NCBI GenBank assembly: GCA_018700055.1
Contig: JABISL010000013.1
Span: 1-32,491 of the forward strand
Length of the DNA: 32,491 bases
Direction of reading: 5' to 3'
DNA from: a bacterium
Lineage (GTDB): Bacteria; Margulisbacteria; Marinamargulisbacteria; UBA817; JABISL01
This document shows, piece after piece, positions 17,814 to 26,526 of the stretch (its first letter is position 1; each line of letters starts with the position of its first letter). Below the pieces are notes generated by a model that was given only the letters and a program-made list of their open reading frames with translations, had not been told where the DNA came from and ran no database searches. The translations under genes and the position numbers were made by a program.

Positions 17814-18994
17814 TGAGTAAAAAGGGGCATTTTGGGGGGTATGGGGGCCAGTTTATACCTGAGACCTTATATCCTGCTGTAAGAGCTCTTGAAGAGGCTT
17901 ACCCTAAGATCATAAAAACAAAATCGTTTCAATCGGAACTTAAGGCATTATTAAAAGACTATGTGGGGCGTCCATCGCCTTTATATAAGGCGACTCGGTT
18001 GTCTGAAGCAGTTGGGTGTTCGGTTTATTTAAAAAGGGAAGACCTGAACCATACCGGGGCACATAAAATTAATAACACGATTGGGCAAATCCTTTTGGCC
18101 AAGCATATGGGAAAAAAGCGCATTATAGCTGAAACAGGTGCTGGACAGCATGGCGTTGCTACGGCAACTGTTTGTGCTCTTATGGGGCTTAAGTGTGTCG
18201 TATATATGGGCGAAGAAGACGTTAATCGCCAAGCTTTAAACGCGTATAGAATGAAGCTGCTTGGGGCTGAGCTGATTCCAGTGTCTCATGGGTCTAAGAC
18301 CTTAAAAGACGCAACGACTGAAGCGATTCGGGACTGGATGCTAAATGTAGATGATACCTATTATCTAATAGGATCAGTAGTAGGCCCACATCCATACCCA
18401 ACCATTGTTAGAGATTTTCAAGCGATTATCGGAAAAGAATCTAAACGACAGATGCGTGCTATGACGGGGGGCTTGCCCACTGCTGTTATTGCCTGTGTAG
18501 GTGGTGGGTCAAATGCAATGGGGATATTTCATTCATTTGTAAAAGAGAAGTCCGTTCGCCTAATTGCCGTTGAAGCTGGAGGGGAAGGGCTTTCGTCTGG
18601 ACACCATTCAGCCTCGCTTCAAAAAGGCCAGTCTGGCATTCTTCATGGTGCCAAGTCTTATTTACTTCAAACCAAAACGGGACAAGTTCAATTGGCACAC
18701 TCTATTTCGGCAGGGTTGGACTACCCAGGAGTGGGCCCTGAATTAAGTTTTTTAAAAGATGAAGGCCGAATGGAAGTGATGTCCGCAACTGATAAACAAG
18801 CCTTAGCGGCATGCCAATGGGTATCTCGTTTAGAAGGGATTATTCCAGCGTTAGAAACATCACATGCGTTTGCCGCACTCAAACAACTAAAAGGGTCTGT
18901 CAAGAAATCGGACCATATTATTGTAAATGTTTCAGGTCGTGGGGATAAGGATATGGAAACGTTAATGGCGCATGATAAGGACACGGCCTCATGA
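17813..18994 (+). CDS. trpB: Tryptophan synthase beta chain
   Basis: TrpB joins indole to L-serine in a PLP reaction to give tryptophan. The GTG start overlaps the previous stop (TAGTG) and gives 393 residues, a normal length. PLP-binding Lys85 lies in HTGAHKINN, Glu107 in AETGAGQHG, and the PLP phosphate loop is [10 protein letters not shown]. The N-terminus ([15 protein letters not shown]) is that of the canonical TrpB1 type, which works with TrpA through an indole tunnel. The gene overlaps trpA as ATGA. The other trp genes are not in this window. Confidence 0.97.
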   Translation: MSKKGHFGGYGGQFIPETLYPAVRALEEAYPKIIKTKSFQSELKALLKDYVGRPSPLYKATRLSEAVGCSVYLKREDLNHTGAHKINNTIGQILLAKHMGKKRIIAETGAGQHGVATATVCALMGLKCVVYMGEEDVNRQALNAYRMKLLGAELIPVSHGSKTLKDATTEAIRDWMLNVDDTYYLIGSVVGPHPYPTIVRDFQAIIGKESKRQMRAMTGGLPTAVIACVGGGSNAMGIFHSFVKEKSVRLIAVEAGGEGLSSGHHSASLQKGQSGILHGAKSYLLQTKTGQVQLAHSISAGLDYPGVGPELSFLKDEGRMEVMSATDKQALAACQWVSRLEGIIPALETSHAFAALKQLKGSVKKSDHIIVNVSGRGDKDMETLMAHDKDTAS

Positions 18995-19761
18995 AAATAA
19001 CGAAAGCGTTAATGCCCTTCCTAACCTATGGTGATCCTACACCCGCTCTTAGTTTGGTGGCGATTGAGGCCTGTTTAAAAGCGGGGGCGGATGTTATCGA
19101 AGTAGGTGTTCCTTTTTCGGACCCCGTTGCAGATGGTCCGACCATTCAAGCCTCACATCAGCGTGCATTAGCCGAGACCCCTGATTTATCCGTCCAAGAC
19201 GTAATTAAGGGGATTAGTCCTTTGGTCACCAAGTATGGCAAACCCATTTTTTTGATGTTATCAGTAAACCTGATTAATCATATGGGGAGTGAAGTTTTTT
19301 TTAAACAATTGGAAAAAGGGGGCGTTTCAGGCGCGATTATTCCGGACTTATTAATGGAAGAATCTGCCGAGTATCGCAAATGGGCCAAGAAAACGGGGCG
19401 AGTTATCGCCGATTTCATAACCCCAGTAACACCTCCCACGCGGATTCAGAAAATTGTCGCTCAGAGTAATGGGTTTATCTATTTAATAGCCTCTACGGGG
19501 ATTACTGGGGTGCGAGATAGAGTGGATCAGTCTCTTAAATCCATTACTAAGACCATAAGGGCGGTTAAGAATGTCCCCATTGCTGTTGGGTTTGGGATTA
19601 GTACTCCTGAGCATGTTACGTCCGTTTTAGAATTTGCGGATGGGGCTATCGTTGGGAGTGCATTAGTCGCTCAATTGGCGCAAGCTGGACGGTCCAAATC
19701 GGCGATTCAGTCGACGATGAGCCAGGCTATAAAAAACCTCAAAGGACTCTCTCCTGAATGA
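18991..19761 (+). CDS. trpA: Tryptophan synthase alpha chain
   Basis: TrpA cleaves indole-3-glycerol phosphate and passes indole to TrpB. This 256-residue TIM barrel has the catalytic Glu37 and Asp48 in [14 protein letters not shown], and the C-terminal phosphate-binding region ([10 protein letters not shown], then [10 protein letters not shown]). Its ATG overlaps the trpB stop, and its own stop overlaps the start of the serine dehydratase gene as ATGA. The tight overlaps point to one polycistronic mRNA. Confidence 0.96.
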   Translation: MKITKALMPFLTYGDPTPALSLVAIEACLKAGADVIEVGVPFSDPVADGPTIQASHQRALAETPDLSVQDVIKGISPLVTKYGKPIFLMLSVNLINHMGSEVFFKQLEKGGVSGAIIPDLLMEESAEYRKWAKKTGRVIADFITPVTPPTRIQKIVAQSNGFIYLIASTGITGVRDRVDQSLKSITKTIRAVKNVPIAVGFGISTPEHVTSVLEFADGAIVGSALVAQLAQAGRSKSAIQSTMSQAIKNLKGLSPE

Positions 19762-21101
19762 TTAGCGTTTTTCAGTTGTTCCGAATTGGTATAGGGCCTT
19801 CTAGTTCCCATACCGTTGGACCAATGCGGGCGGCTAAATGGTTTCGAGATACGATCGAAGACATCTCATTGGTTAGCGTCATTCAAGTGCACCTTTACGG
19901 ATCGTTAGCACTTACAGGGGTTGGGCATCACACTGATCGCGCCATTATATTGGGTTTATTAGGTCAAGAGCCTGAAACTATTTCACCAGATGATGTCGAT
20001 CTTTTGGTGGATCAGGTTAGGGCAACGGGGCAATTAAACCTAAAATCGGATCATTCCATTCCTTTTACTGACAAAACCATTCGGTTTCACAAACGAAAAC
20101 GTTTGCCACTTCATAGTAATGGGATGCGATTTGAAGCGTTTGATTCGCTAGGCCAACCCCTCTTAGAAAAGGAGTATTATTCCGTGGGTGGGGGATTTGT
20201 CAGTGAAAGCGATAAGGCTGAGCAAGAGGAAAAACGGTTGGTGCCATATCCTTTTACAAGCGCGAGTGACCTGTTGGGTCTATGCAAAAAAGAGAATAAG
20301 TCGATACACGAGATTATGTGGGCTAATGAATGTTGGGATCAAACAGAGTCAGAAATTGACCTCCAATTAACTAAGCTATGGGATGCGATGACACAGTCGA
20401 TAGATAAAGGGTGTAGAACTCGAGGTGTTTTGCCAGGAGGCTTGAACGTAAAAAGAAGAGCCCCTGATTTATATGAGCGTATAATGGCTGATACGTCTTC
20501 GGACCCCATGGTGGTGATGGACTGGGTAAGTTTATTTGCTCTTGCTGTGAATGAAGAGAATGCGGCTGGTGGAAGGGTCGTAACGGCCCCAACCAATGGA
20601 TCTGCTGGGATCATTCCTTCGATTTTAAGATACTTTAATCAATTCCAAAGGCCATTAAACCGTGAAGAGCTGATTGTTTTCTTTATGACGGCAGGGGCTA
20701 TTGGAATTTTATATAAAACCAATGCGTCACTTTCTGGCGCAGAGATGGGGTGTCAGGGGGAGGTTGGTGTGGCTTGCTCAATGGCTGCCGGCGGACTAGC
20801 TGCCCTACAGGGTGGCAATATAAATCAGGTAGAGAATGCCGCAGAGATTGGTATGGAGCATCACCTGGGACTTACCTGCGATCCAGTAAAAGGACTCGTA
20901 CAAATTCCCTGTATTGAGCGAAATACCATGGGGGCCGTGAAGGCAATTAATGCGGCGAGATTGGCTTTGTCCGGTGATGGGGATCAAAAGGTGTCGCTGG
21001 ATAAGGTGATTCGAACAATGAAGCAAACGGGGGATGATATGAAGCACCGGTATAAAGAGACGTCCCAAGGCGGATTGGCTATCAATGTCATTGAGTGTTA
21101 A
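19758..21101 (+). CDS. sdaA: L-serine dehydratase, one-chain iron-sulfur type
   Basis: It converts L-serine to pyruvate and ammonia. The 447-residue chain has the N-terminal beta domain with GIGPSSSHTVGP (11-22) and the catalytic alpha domain with APTNGSAGIIPSI (277-289). Cys332, Cys374 and Cys385 have the spacing of the three 4Fe-4S ligands known in the Legionella enzyme. The very last residue is Cys447, matching the C-terminal cysteine that folds back as the fourth ligand until serine displaces it. This predicts an oxygen-sensitive, serine-activated enzyme. It follows trpA with an ATGA overlap. Tryptophan synthase and this enzyme both consume L-serine, which may explain the pairing. Confidence 0.95.
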   Translation: MISVFQLFRIGIGPSSSHTVGPMRAAKWFRDTIEDISLVSVIQVHLYGSLALTGVGHHTDRAIILGLLGQEPETISPDDVDLLVDQVRATGQLNLKSDHSIPFTDKTIRFHKRKRLPLHSNGMRFEAFDSLGQPLLEKEYYSVGGGFVSESDKAEQEEKRLVPYPFTSASDLLGLCKKENKSIHEIMWANECWDQTESEIDLQLTKLWDAMTQSIDKGCRTRGVLPGGLNVKRRAPDLYERIMADTSSDPMVVMDWVSLFALAVNEENAAGGRVVTAPTNGSAGIIPSILRYFNQFQRPLNREELIVFFMTAGAIGILYKTNASLSGAEMGCQGEVGVACSMAAGGLAALQGGNINQVENAAEIGMEHHLGLTCDPVKGLVQIPCIERNTMGAVKAINAARLALSGDGDQKVSLDKVIRTMKQTGDDMKHRYKETSQGGLAINVIEC

Positions 21102-21107
21102 CCCCCG

Positions 21108-21136
21108 TTGACCACTAAGGTCGATGTTGTTATGAT
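21108..21136 (+). promoter_or_regulatory. Strong predicted promoter of the rpsP operon
   Basis: TTGACC (21108-21113), a 17-base spacer and TATGAT (21131-21136) preceded by TG form a near-consensus sigma70 promoter with an extended -10. Transcription should start near 21143, giving a leader of about 30 bases that contains AGGAGG at 21161-21166, seven bases before the rpsP ATG. It is the best promoter seen in the window. Confidence 0.75.
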
Positions 21137-21172
21137 ACGAACTCAATTATAGACATTTTCAGGAGGAACAGC

Positions 21173-21598
21173 ATGGCTGTAAAGATACGATTAAAACGAT
21201 TTGGACGAAAGAAACGCCCCTTTTATAGGCTCGTAATAGCTGATCAGGCTGCAGCGCGTGATGGTAAAGTAGTAGAAGAAATTGGGACATATAACCCATT
21301 ATTAGAACCTCGATTATTTGAATATAAAAAAGACCGACTAGACTATTGGTTGGGTCAAGGCGCACAACCTACAGAATCGGTTGAACGCTTATTGGGTGAA
21401 GATGGTGTTCTTCCTAAGAAGGAAGGTCAAAAAGCTAGATTTCCCAAGAAAACTCGTAAAGAGATAGAAGAAATTCAACAAAAAACAAAAGAAACGAACG
21501 GTGCCTTTGGTACTGATGGCAAAGAGCCTGAAGCAGAAGCAACAACTGAAGAGGTCTCAGCTACTGAAGCTGAAAAACCTGCAGAAGCAACCGCTTAG
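21173..21598 (+). CDS. rpsP: Ribosomal protein S16 with acidic C-terminal tail
   Basis: The first 80 residues or so are canonical S16 of the 30S subunit ([20 protein letters not shown], then IGTYNPL). The chain runs to 141 residues; the extra part is charged, then rich in Glu, Ala and Thr, and probably disordered. S16 in E. coli is 82 residues, so the tail is a lineage feature. It begins the rpsP-khpA-ylqD-trmD-rplS group and has the best ribosome site in the window (AGGAGG). Confidence 0.97.
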   Translation: MAVKIRLKRFGRKKRPFYRLVIADQAAARDGKVVEEIGTYNPLLEPRLFEYKKDRLDYWLGQGAQPTESVERLLGEDGVLPKKEGQKARFPKKTRKEIEEIQQKTKETNGAFGTDGKEPEAEATTEEVSATEAEKPAEATA

Positions 21599-21655
21599 TC
21601 GTAGTTAATGAATACAGATAGTCCTACCAAACCAGTGTCCAGGGGAGCAGAAGAG

Positions 21656-21892
21656 ATGAAAGAACTTGTAGAAATGATGGCAAGAGCACTTGTTGATACA
21701 CCAGAAGACGTTAGAGTCACTGAGACCGCAGGTGAAAGTGTAGTTATTCTAGAAATTAGCGTTGGTTCTGATGATATTGGTAAGGTTATTGGTAAAGAAG
21801 GCCGTATTGCAAACGCGATACGGACTGTTGTAAAAGCTGCTGCAGCGAAACATGACAAAAAAGTCACTGTTGAAATCATTACCCCGAACTAA
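21656..21892 (+). CDS. khpA: KH-domain RNA-binding protein (KhpA/YlqC family)
   Basis: This small KH protein has the family N-terminus MKELVEMMARALVDTPEDV and the RNA-binding GxxG loop in GKVIGKEGRIANAIRTV. The ATG at 21656 is chosen because GGGGAG lies eight bases before it (21642-21647) and it gives the usual 78-residue size; an ATG at 21608 would add 16 residues. KhpA, often with KhpB, binds many RNAs and influences cell division and sRNA action in Gram-positive bacteria. Its place right after rpsP is the classic one. Confidence 0.93.
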   Translation: MKELVEMMARALVDTPEDVRVTETAGESVVILEISVGSDDIGKVIGKEGRIANAIRTVVKAAAAKHDKKVTVEIITPN

Positions 21893-21895
21893 CTA

Positions 21896-22315
21896 ATGGC
21901 TTCCGACGACAACCCAACTGCAATAACACTCAAACGAAATGTGAGTATTAAGGCAATTGTTACTGAACGATTTAAGAAGTTTCTAGTGTTGGAACTAAAT
22001 AATAATATCGCTGTAATGGATGAACGTATCAAAACGATTGAGAAAGCAGAGAAAGCACCTGGCGTAAGTACAGAGTACTTTGCTCAACTTTCAAATGAAA
22101 AAAAACAGATCCAAGTCCAAATGGAAGATTTTCAGAATAAAATTAATGAAGCTCAAGGGTTAAAACTGGAAACTTTGTTCAACCAAGGGACTATCGAAGG
22201 GTTTGCCAATATTAAGGTTGGCGACGACCTTTACCAAAAACTGGGAGCGATGGAAGTCATCGTAAAAGATGGTGTTGTAAACGACATCAAAATAATTCCC
22301 CAACAGCCGTTATAG
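21896..22315 (+). CDS. ylqD: YlqD-like protein
   Basis: This 139-residue protein is acidic to neutral and has a predicted coiled coil at about residues 40-88 (Lys, Glu and Gln-rich heptads). A beta-rich C-terminal part follows (GFANIKVGDDLYQKLGAMEVIVKDG). The start (LKRNVSIKAIVTERFKKFL) and the position between khpA and trmD match YlqD of Bacillus and its cyanobacterial relatives, whose function is unknown. In many bacteria the ribosome-maturation gene rimM lies here; it is not found in the window. The family call rests on layout and position rather than a search. Confidence 0.7.
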   Translation: MASDDNPTAITLKRNVSIKAIVTERFKKFLVLELNNNIAVMDERIKTIEKAEKAPGVSTEYFAQLSNEKKQIQVQMEDFQNKINEAQGLKLETLFNQGTIEGFANIKVGDDLYQKLGAMEVIVKDGVVNDIKIIPQQPL

Positions 22316-22319
22316 ATTA

Positions 22320-23066
22320 ATGCATATCGTCTTTATAACGCTATTTCCTGCTCAAATGGAGGCAATGGCAACACGTAGTATATTTGGTCGTGCCGTAGAG
22401 TCCGGGCAAATAAAGCTCACATTCAAAGACCTCAGAGATTACTGCGAGTCTCCCAAAGAAAGGGTAGATGATAAGCCATTTGGAGGGACTCAAGGCATGC
22501 TTCTTAGATGTGAGGTCATAGAGCGCGCAATTTTGAGTGTTGATCAATATGATAAGTATCGGATACTATATACCTGTCCAAAAGGGAAGATACTCTCGCA
22601 AGAGGTTGCTTCCAGTTTGTCACAAGAGACAGGACTGATTATTCTCTCGGGTTATTATGAGGGGATTGATGAGCGCCTGTTTTCGCTATTTGAAATTGAA
22701 AGAGTCTCAATGGGTGATGTGGTCGTTTCTTCTGGAGATGTTCCCGCATTGGCAATCGCAGAGGCAACAATGCGATTATTGCCCGGTGTTGTAGGGAATA
22801 ACGAAAGTGTCGCCGATGATTCAATTGTATCGGGGATTCTTGAAGCCCCGCAGTATACCCAACCGAGAGCCTACAAGGGACACACTGTCCCAGAAGTGCT
22901 TACATCGGGTCATCATGAGAAGATTCGACAGTGGCGCAGAGAAAAAGGATTGGAACTAACACTCAAGTGGCGTCCCGATTTGCTGGCTCAAACCCAGCTC
23001 TCATCAGAAGACAAGAAAATATTAACCAAATTATTAGAAACAGAAGGCGGCGAAAATCATGAGTAA
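22320..23066 (+). CDS. trmD: tRNA (guanine-N1)-methyltransferase
   Basis: TrmD methylates G37 of tRNAs that read codons starting with C, using S-adenosylmethionine, which prevents +1 frameshifting. The 248-residue length is normal. The trefoil-knot SAM site is visible in LSGYYEGIDERLF (family: CGRYEGIDERV) and in the stretch VSMGDVVVSSGDVPALA. The N-terminal 'TLFPAQMEAMATRSIFGRA' and the PQYTQPRAYKG region also match. It overlaps rplS by eight bases. Confidence 0.95.
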   Translation: MHIVFITLFPAQMEAMATRSIFGRAVESGQIKLTFKDLRDYCESPKERVDDKPFGGTQGMLLRCEVIERAILSVDQYDKYRILYTCPKGKILSQEVASSLSQETGLIILSGYYEGIDERLFSLFEIERVSMGDVVVSSGDVPALAIAEATMRLLPGVVGNNESVADDSIVSGILEAPQYTQPRAYKGHTVPEVLTSGHHEKIRQWRREKGLELTLKWRPDLLAQTQLSSEDKKILTKLLETEGGENHE

Positions 23067-23406
23067 CATTATTGATGAACTAGAAAAAGAACAGCTTAAC
23101 AAACAAGCTCCATCATTTAGAGTGGGCGACTCCGTAGCAGTTTTCAAGGAAATCCTTGAAGGAAAGAAAAAACGAATCCAACGATTTGAAGGCTTGGTTA
23201 CCAAGATTCAAAACACAGGTGTACGTACATTATTTACAGTACGTCGTATAGTTGATGGGATTGGTGTAGAAAAATCCTATTTACTACATTCACCTTTGCT
23301 GAGCAAAGTTGAAGTGAAACAAAAAGGAAAAGTACGTCGCGCAAGATTGTTTTACCTACGTGATCGCGTTGGTAAAAAAGCAACCCGCGTAAAGAAACGC
23401 GACTAG
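23059..23406 (+). CDS. rplS: Ribosomal protein L19
   Basis: L19 sits at the 30S-50S interface. The 115-residue chain has the family motifs FRVGDSVAV, RIQRFEGLVTKIQNTG, FTVRRIVDGIGVEKSYLLHSP (first half shown by key residues) and the basic tail RRARLFYLRDRVGKKATRVK. The ATG lies inside the end of trmD, so the two are translationally coupled. It is the last translation gene before the arginine cluster, which begins eight bases later. Confidence 0.97.
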   Translation: MSNIIDELEKEQLNKQAPSFRVGDSVAVFKEILEGKKKRIQRFEGLVTKIQNTGVRTLFTVRRIVDGIGVEKSYLLHSPLLSKVEVKQKGKVRRARLFYLRDRVGKKATRVKKRD

Positions 23407-23413
23407 AGTTCTG

Positions 23414-24448
23414 TTGAACACGCCCATCCGCTGTACTGTTGTTGGGGCAACAGGGTACACCGGACTCGAACTTGTTCGTTTCTTAGTGCAACATCCGAGT
23501 TGTCAGATAAGCCACCTCCTTTCTAGTTCAAAGGCGGGTGTGCTTTATTCTGACATATATCCTCAGTTTCAAGGTCTATTGGATCTTGAGCTTGAGGCGT
23601 TTGTTCCCAATCAATTACCGACGGATACGGATGTCCTATTCTTGGCGATGCCTCACGGAGAAGTACATCCGTTAGCGCAGACAATACGAGAAGGGCACCC
23701 GGACTTATTAGTCATTGATCTATCGGCAGATTTTCGCCTGTCTGACCCGATGGATTACCCCAAGTACTATGGTACGGAACATACGTTTCCTGAGCTATTG
23801 AAGAATGCAACATATGGACTCCCTGAATTATATAAAGAAGAGATAAAAACGGCCAACTGGGTAGCCAATCCAGGTTGCTATGCAACCGCTGTGATTTTGG
23901 GTATCCACCCTCTAGCTAAAGCCAATCAATTAAGTGCTTCTGTAATCATAGATGCTAAGTCTGGTGTGTCTGGGTCAGGTAAAGGGCTTAAGGTAGGGTC
24001 TTTGTATTGTGAGGCCACCGAAGCAATTACGGCCTATGGCACAGGTGATCATCGTCATTTTGCCGAAATGAAGCAAGAGCTTGGTTTTTCTGATTTTCTT
24101 TTCTCCCCTCATTTAATTCCTCAGTCGCGTGGAATATTGGCCTCTATTTATGTGACGCCTAATACTGCGATATCGGAAACGGACTTAGTCAATCTTTATG
24201 AAGACATTTATAAAGATGATCCATTTGTAAAAATAAGTCGTGATCTTAAGACGCCTAGTACCAAGTCTGTAACCGGTACCAATAACTGCGTTATTACCCC
24301 CCGGGTAATGAATAACGGTAACATCGTGGTATTTTCAGCAATTGATAACCTCATTAAAGGGGCTGCCGGACAAGCCATTCAAAACATGAATATTAGACTC
24401 GGCCTAGACGAATCAGAAGGGCTGCCCACGTTAGGGTGGCATCTGTGA
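23414..24448 (+). CDS. argC: N-acetyl-gamma-glutamyl-phosphate reductase
   Basis: ArgC reduces N-acetylglutamyl phosphate to the semialdehyde with NADPH, step three of arginine synthesis. A TTG start at 23414 gives 344 residues and places the dinucleotide-binding loop VVGATGYTGLELVR right at the N-terminus, as in the family. The catalytic Cys155 is in ANPGCYATA, and GVSGSGKG follows. No clear ribosome site is present, and the gap to rplS is only seven bases, so it may be read from the rpsP promoter. Its stop overlaps the chosen argJ start. Confidence 0.95.
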   Translation: MNTPIRCTVVGATGYTGLELVRFLVQHPSCQISHLLSSSKAGVLYSDIYPQFQGLLDLELEAFVPNQLPTDTDVLFLAMPHGEVHPLAQTIREGHPDLLVIDLSADFRLSDPMDYPKYYGTEHTFPELLKNATYGLPELYKEEIKTANWVANPGCYATAVILGIHPLAKANQLSASVIIDAKSGVSGSGKGLKVGSLYCEATEAITAYGTGDHRHFAEMKQELGFSDFLFSPHLIPQSRGILASIYVTPNTAISETDLVNLYEDIYKDDPFVKISRDLKTPSTKSVTGTNNCVITPRVMNNGNIVVFSAIDNLIKGAAGQAIQNMNIRLGLDESEGLPTLGWHL

Positions 24449-25635
24449 ATACTTCTAAAAAATCGATTACTGATATAGAAGGTGTTTTTGCCAGTGGTAT
24501 TCATTGTGGCGTTAAGAGCGACAAGAAAGACCTTGCGTATATCTACGTACCGGATGCGGTATCTTGTGCAGGCGTATTTACTCAAAACAAAGTTGTTGCG
24601 CCCTCAGTTGTACATGATCGAAAGGCGCTTAAGTCTGGAGTAATTAAGGCTGCCATTATCAATTCAGGGAATGCCAATACTGGATTGGGCAAGTCCGGAG
24701 CTGATAATACGAAGAAAATGGCACAGCAAACAGCGGATCTCTTGGGGCTAAAAACCATGCAAGTGGCAGTGAGCTCTACTGGGATTATTGGGGTGCCATT
24801 ACCATTTGAGGCGATAGAGTCAGGTATTACTAGTATCTTGGCAGACCCTAAGCAGAAAGATGGTCAAGGCGCTGCTGAGGCGATACTAACAACTGACTTA
24901 TGCACTAAGCAGGTCTATAAAGAAGCTAAGATTGGCAAAAAAATAATTCAGATTGCAGGAATGACCAAAGGGTCCGGGATGATTGCCCCTAATATGGCCA
25001 CGACACTGGGCTATTTGGCTACCAACGCTAACATCCCTCAGCAACAGTTGCAGGATGCGCTTAACGCGGCGATAGACATGTCTTATAACATGTCCTCAGT
25101 AGATACAGACACGTCGACTAGTGACACTGTGCTGTGCTGGGCAACAGGGCAGCATAACGTTAATGTTCGTAATAAGACCGAATGGGAGGCCTTTCAAACA
25201 TTGTTAAACGAAGTGTGTATCGAAATGGCTAAGCTGGTTGTTCGAGATGGAGAAGGGGCGACCAAGCTTATAGAGGTGACGATTAATGGGGCGCCAACGG
25301 TCAAAGAGGCCCGCGCCATTGCTAAAAGTGTAATTGATTCGCCTTTAGTCAAAACAGCCATCTATGGAAATGATCCCAATTGGGGTCGGTTATTAATGGC
25401 TGCAGGTAAGCCCGATACTAGATTGAATCCCGATAAACTCAGCGTATTTATTGGTGATCACGTCCTTTATCAGGATGGCGATGCCGTAGAATTTGATCAT
25501 GAGGCGATTGTTGCTGTCCTTAAAAAAGACCCTGTAAACATCACCTTTGAGCTCAATATCGGATCCGCAACAGCAACAGCCTGGGGATGTGACCTCACGG
25601 AACGCTACATTGAGATCAATACCGACTATAATTAA
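24445..25635 (+). CDS. argJ: Bifunctional glutamate N-acetyltransferase / ornithine acetyltransferase
   Basis: ArgJ moves the acetyl group from N-acetylornithine to glutamate, and the bifunctional form also uses acetyl-CoA, so no ArgA or ArgE is needed. GTG 24445 overlaps the argC stop (GTGA) and has AGGGTGG upstream; GTG 24436 is also possible. From 24445 the protein has 396 residues. Self-cleavage is expected between Ala185 and Thr186 in KGSGMIAPNMATTLGYL, making Thr186 the nucleophile of the beta subunit. C-terminal TAWGCDLTERYIEINTDYN is typical. Sequence cannot tell the one-function form from the two-function form. Confidence 0.95.
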   Translation: MNTSKKSITDIEGVFASGIHCGVKSDKKDLAYIYVPDAVSCAGVFTQNKVVAPSVVHDRKALKSGVIKAAIINSGNANTGLGKSGADNTKKMAQQTADLLGLKTMQVAVSSTGIIGVPLPFEAIESGITSILADPKQKDGQGAAEAILTTDLCTKQVYKEAKIGKKIIQIAGMTKGSGMIAPNMATTLGYLATNANIPQQQLQDALNAAIDMSYNMSSVDTDTSTSDTVLCWATGQHNVNVRNKTEWEAFQTLLNEVCIEMAKLVVRDGEGATKLIEVTINGAPTVKEARAIAKSVIDSPLVKTAIYGNDPNWGRLLMAAGKPDTRLNPDKLSVFIGDHVLYQDGDAVEFDHEAIVAVLKKDPVNITFELNIGSATATAWGCDLTERYIEINTDYN

Positions 25636-25649
25636 GCGCCCAAATCCAC

Positions 25650-25655
25650 TATAAT
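25650..25655 (+). promoter_or_regulatory. Consensus -10 box placed at the argB start
   Basis: TATAAT at 25650-25655 ends seven bases before the argB ATG (25663), so a transcript from it would begin at or beside the start codon. A second TATAAT at 25627-25632 lies exactly 23 bases upstream, inside the end of argJ. No convincing -35 box was found for the nearer box. Confidence 0.4.
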
Positions 25656-25662
25656 CTGTCCT

Positions 25663-26526
25663 ATGGTATCAAACGATAAAATTACTAAAGCGCGCACACT
25701 TGTTGAGGCGCTTCCTTACATTAAACAATTCAGTGGGACCACGATGGTCGTCAAATATGGCGGATCCTTAATGGTGGATGACGAATTGAAAAAGGTGTTT
25801 GCCAACGATATTACCCTCATGAAGTATGTGGGTATAAACCCCATCATCGTTCATGGCGGTGGCAAGGAAATCTCCAAATGGATGCAGAAAATGGGCAAAG
25901 AATCCGTCTTTATTGACGGCTTGCGTGTCACTGATTCCGAGACCATGGAAATTACTGAGATGGTATTGTCCGGTAAAATCAATAACGAAATCGTAACCTT
26001 AATTAACCAGCAAGGGGGGAAAGCTATCGGGATGTCCGGTAAGTCCGCTAACTTGTTTACCGCTGAAAAACTAAAAGCCGATAAAGGCAAAGACCTTGGG
26101 TTTGTGGGGACGATTAAGACCGTCGATACAGATTTACTGAATACGCTTTGTGCTCAAGGGCATATCCCCGTTATTTCCTCTATTGGAGTGAGTGCAGAAG
26201 GGGAGAGTCTGAACCTGAATGCCGATAATGTAGCCTCTTATATAGCTCAGTTTTTAGGTACGCAGAAACTTATTTATATCACTGATGTTGATGGTGTGAT
26301 GATTGATGGCGAACTTCAAAGTCGATTTAACTTGGAACAAGCAAAGGCGTTAATGTCTCATGATCAAATCAAAGGCGGTATGCTTCCCAAGCTGGATTGC
26401 AGTATTAAGGCTGTAGAGGGTGGGGTAGAGACGGTTCATATTATTAACGGAAATGTTGAGCACTCTGTGTTGTTAGAAGTATTTACCGATGGTGGTATTG
26501 GTTCCATGATTCGAGAGACCCAATGA
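25663..26526 (+). CDS. argB: N-acetylglutamate kinase (probably arginine-sensitive type)
   Basis: ArgB phosphorylates N-acetylglutamate. The 287 residues show the amino-acid-kinase fold: VVKYGGSLM at 29-37, HGGGKEIS, and the later ITDVDGVM and KGGMLPKL stretches. The N-terminal helix (KARTLVEALPYIKQFSG) matches the extension found in hexameric, arginine-inhibited kinases such as those of Pseudomonas aeruginosa and Thermotoga; the insensitive E. coli enzyme lacks it. Feedback by arginine is therefore likely. The stop overlaps argF as ATGA. Confidence 0.95.
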   Translation: MVSNDKITKARTLVEALPYIKQFSGTTMVVKYGGSLMVDDELKKVFANDITLMKYVGINPIIVHGGGKEISKWMQKMGKESVFIDGLRVTDSETMEITEMVLSGKINNEIVTLINQQGGKAIGMSGKSANLFTAEKLKADKGKDLGFVGTIKTVDTDLLNTLCAQGHIPVISSIGVSAEGESLNLNADNVASYIAQFLGTQKLIYITDVDGVMIDGELQSRFNLEQAKALMSHDQIKGGMLPKLDCSIKAVEGGVETVHIINGNVEHSVLLEVFTDGGIGSMIRETQ

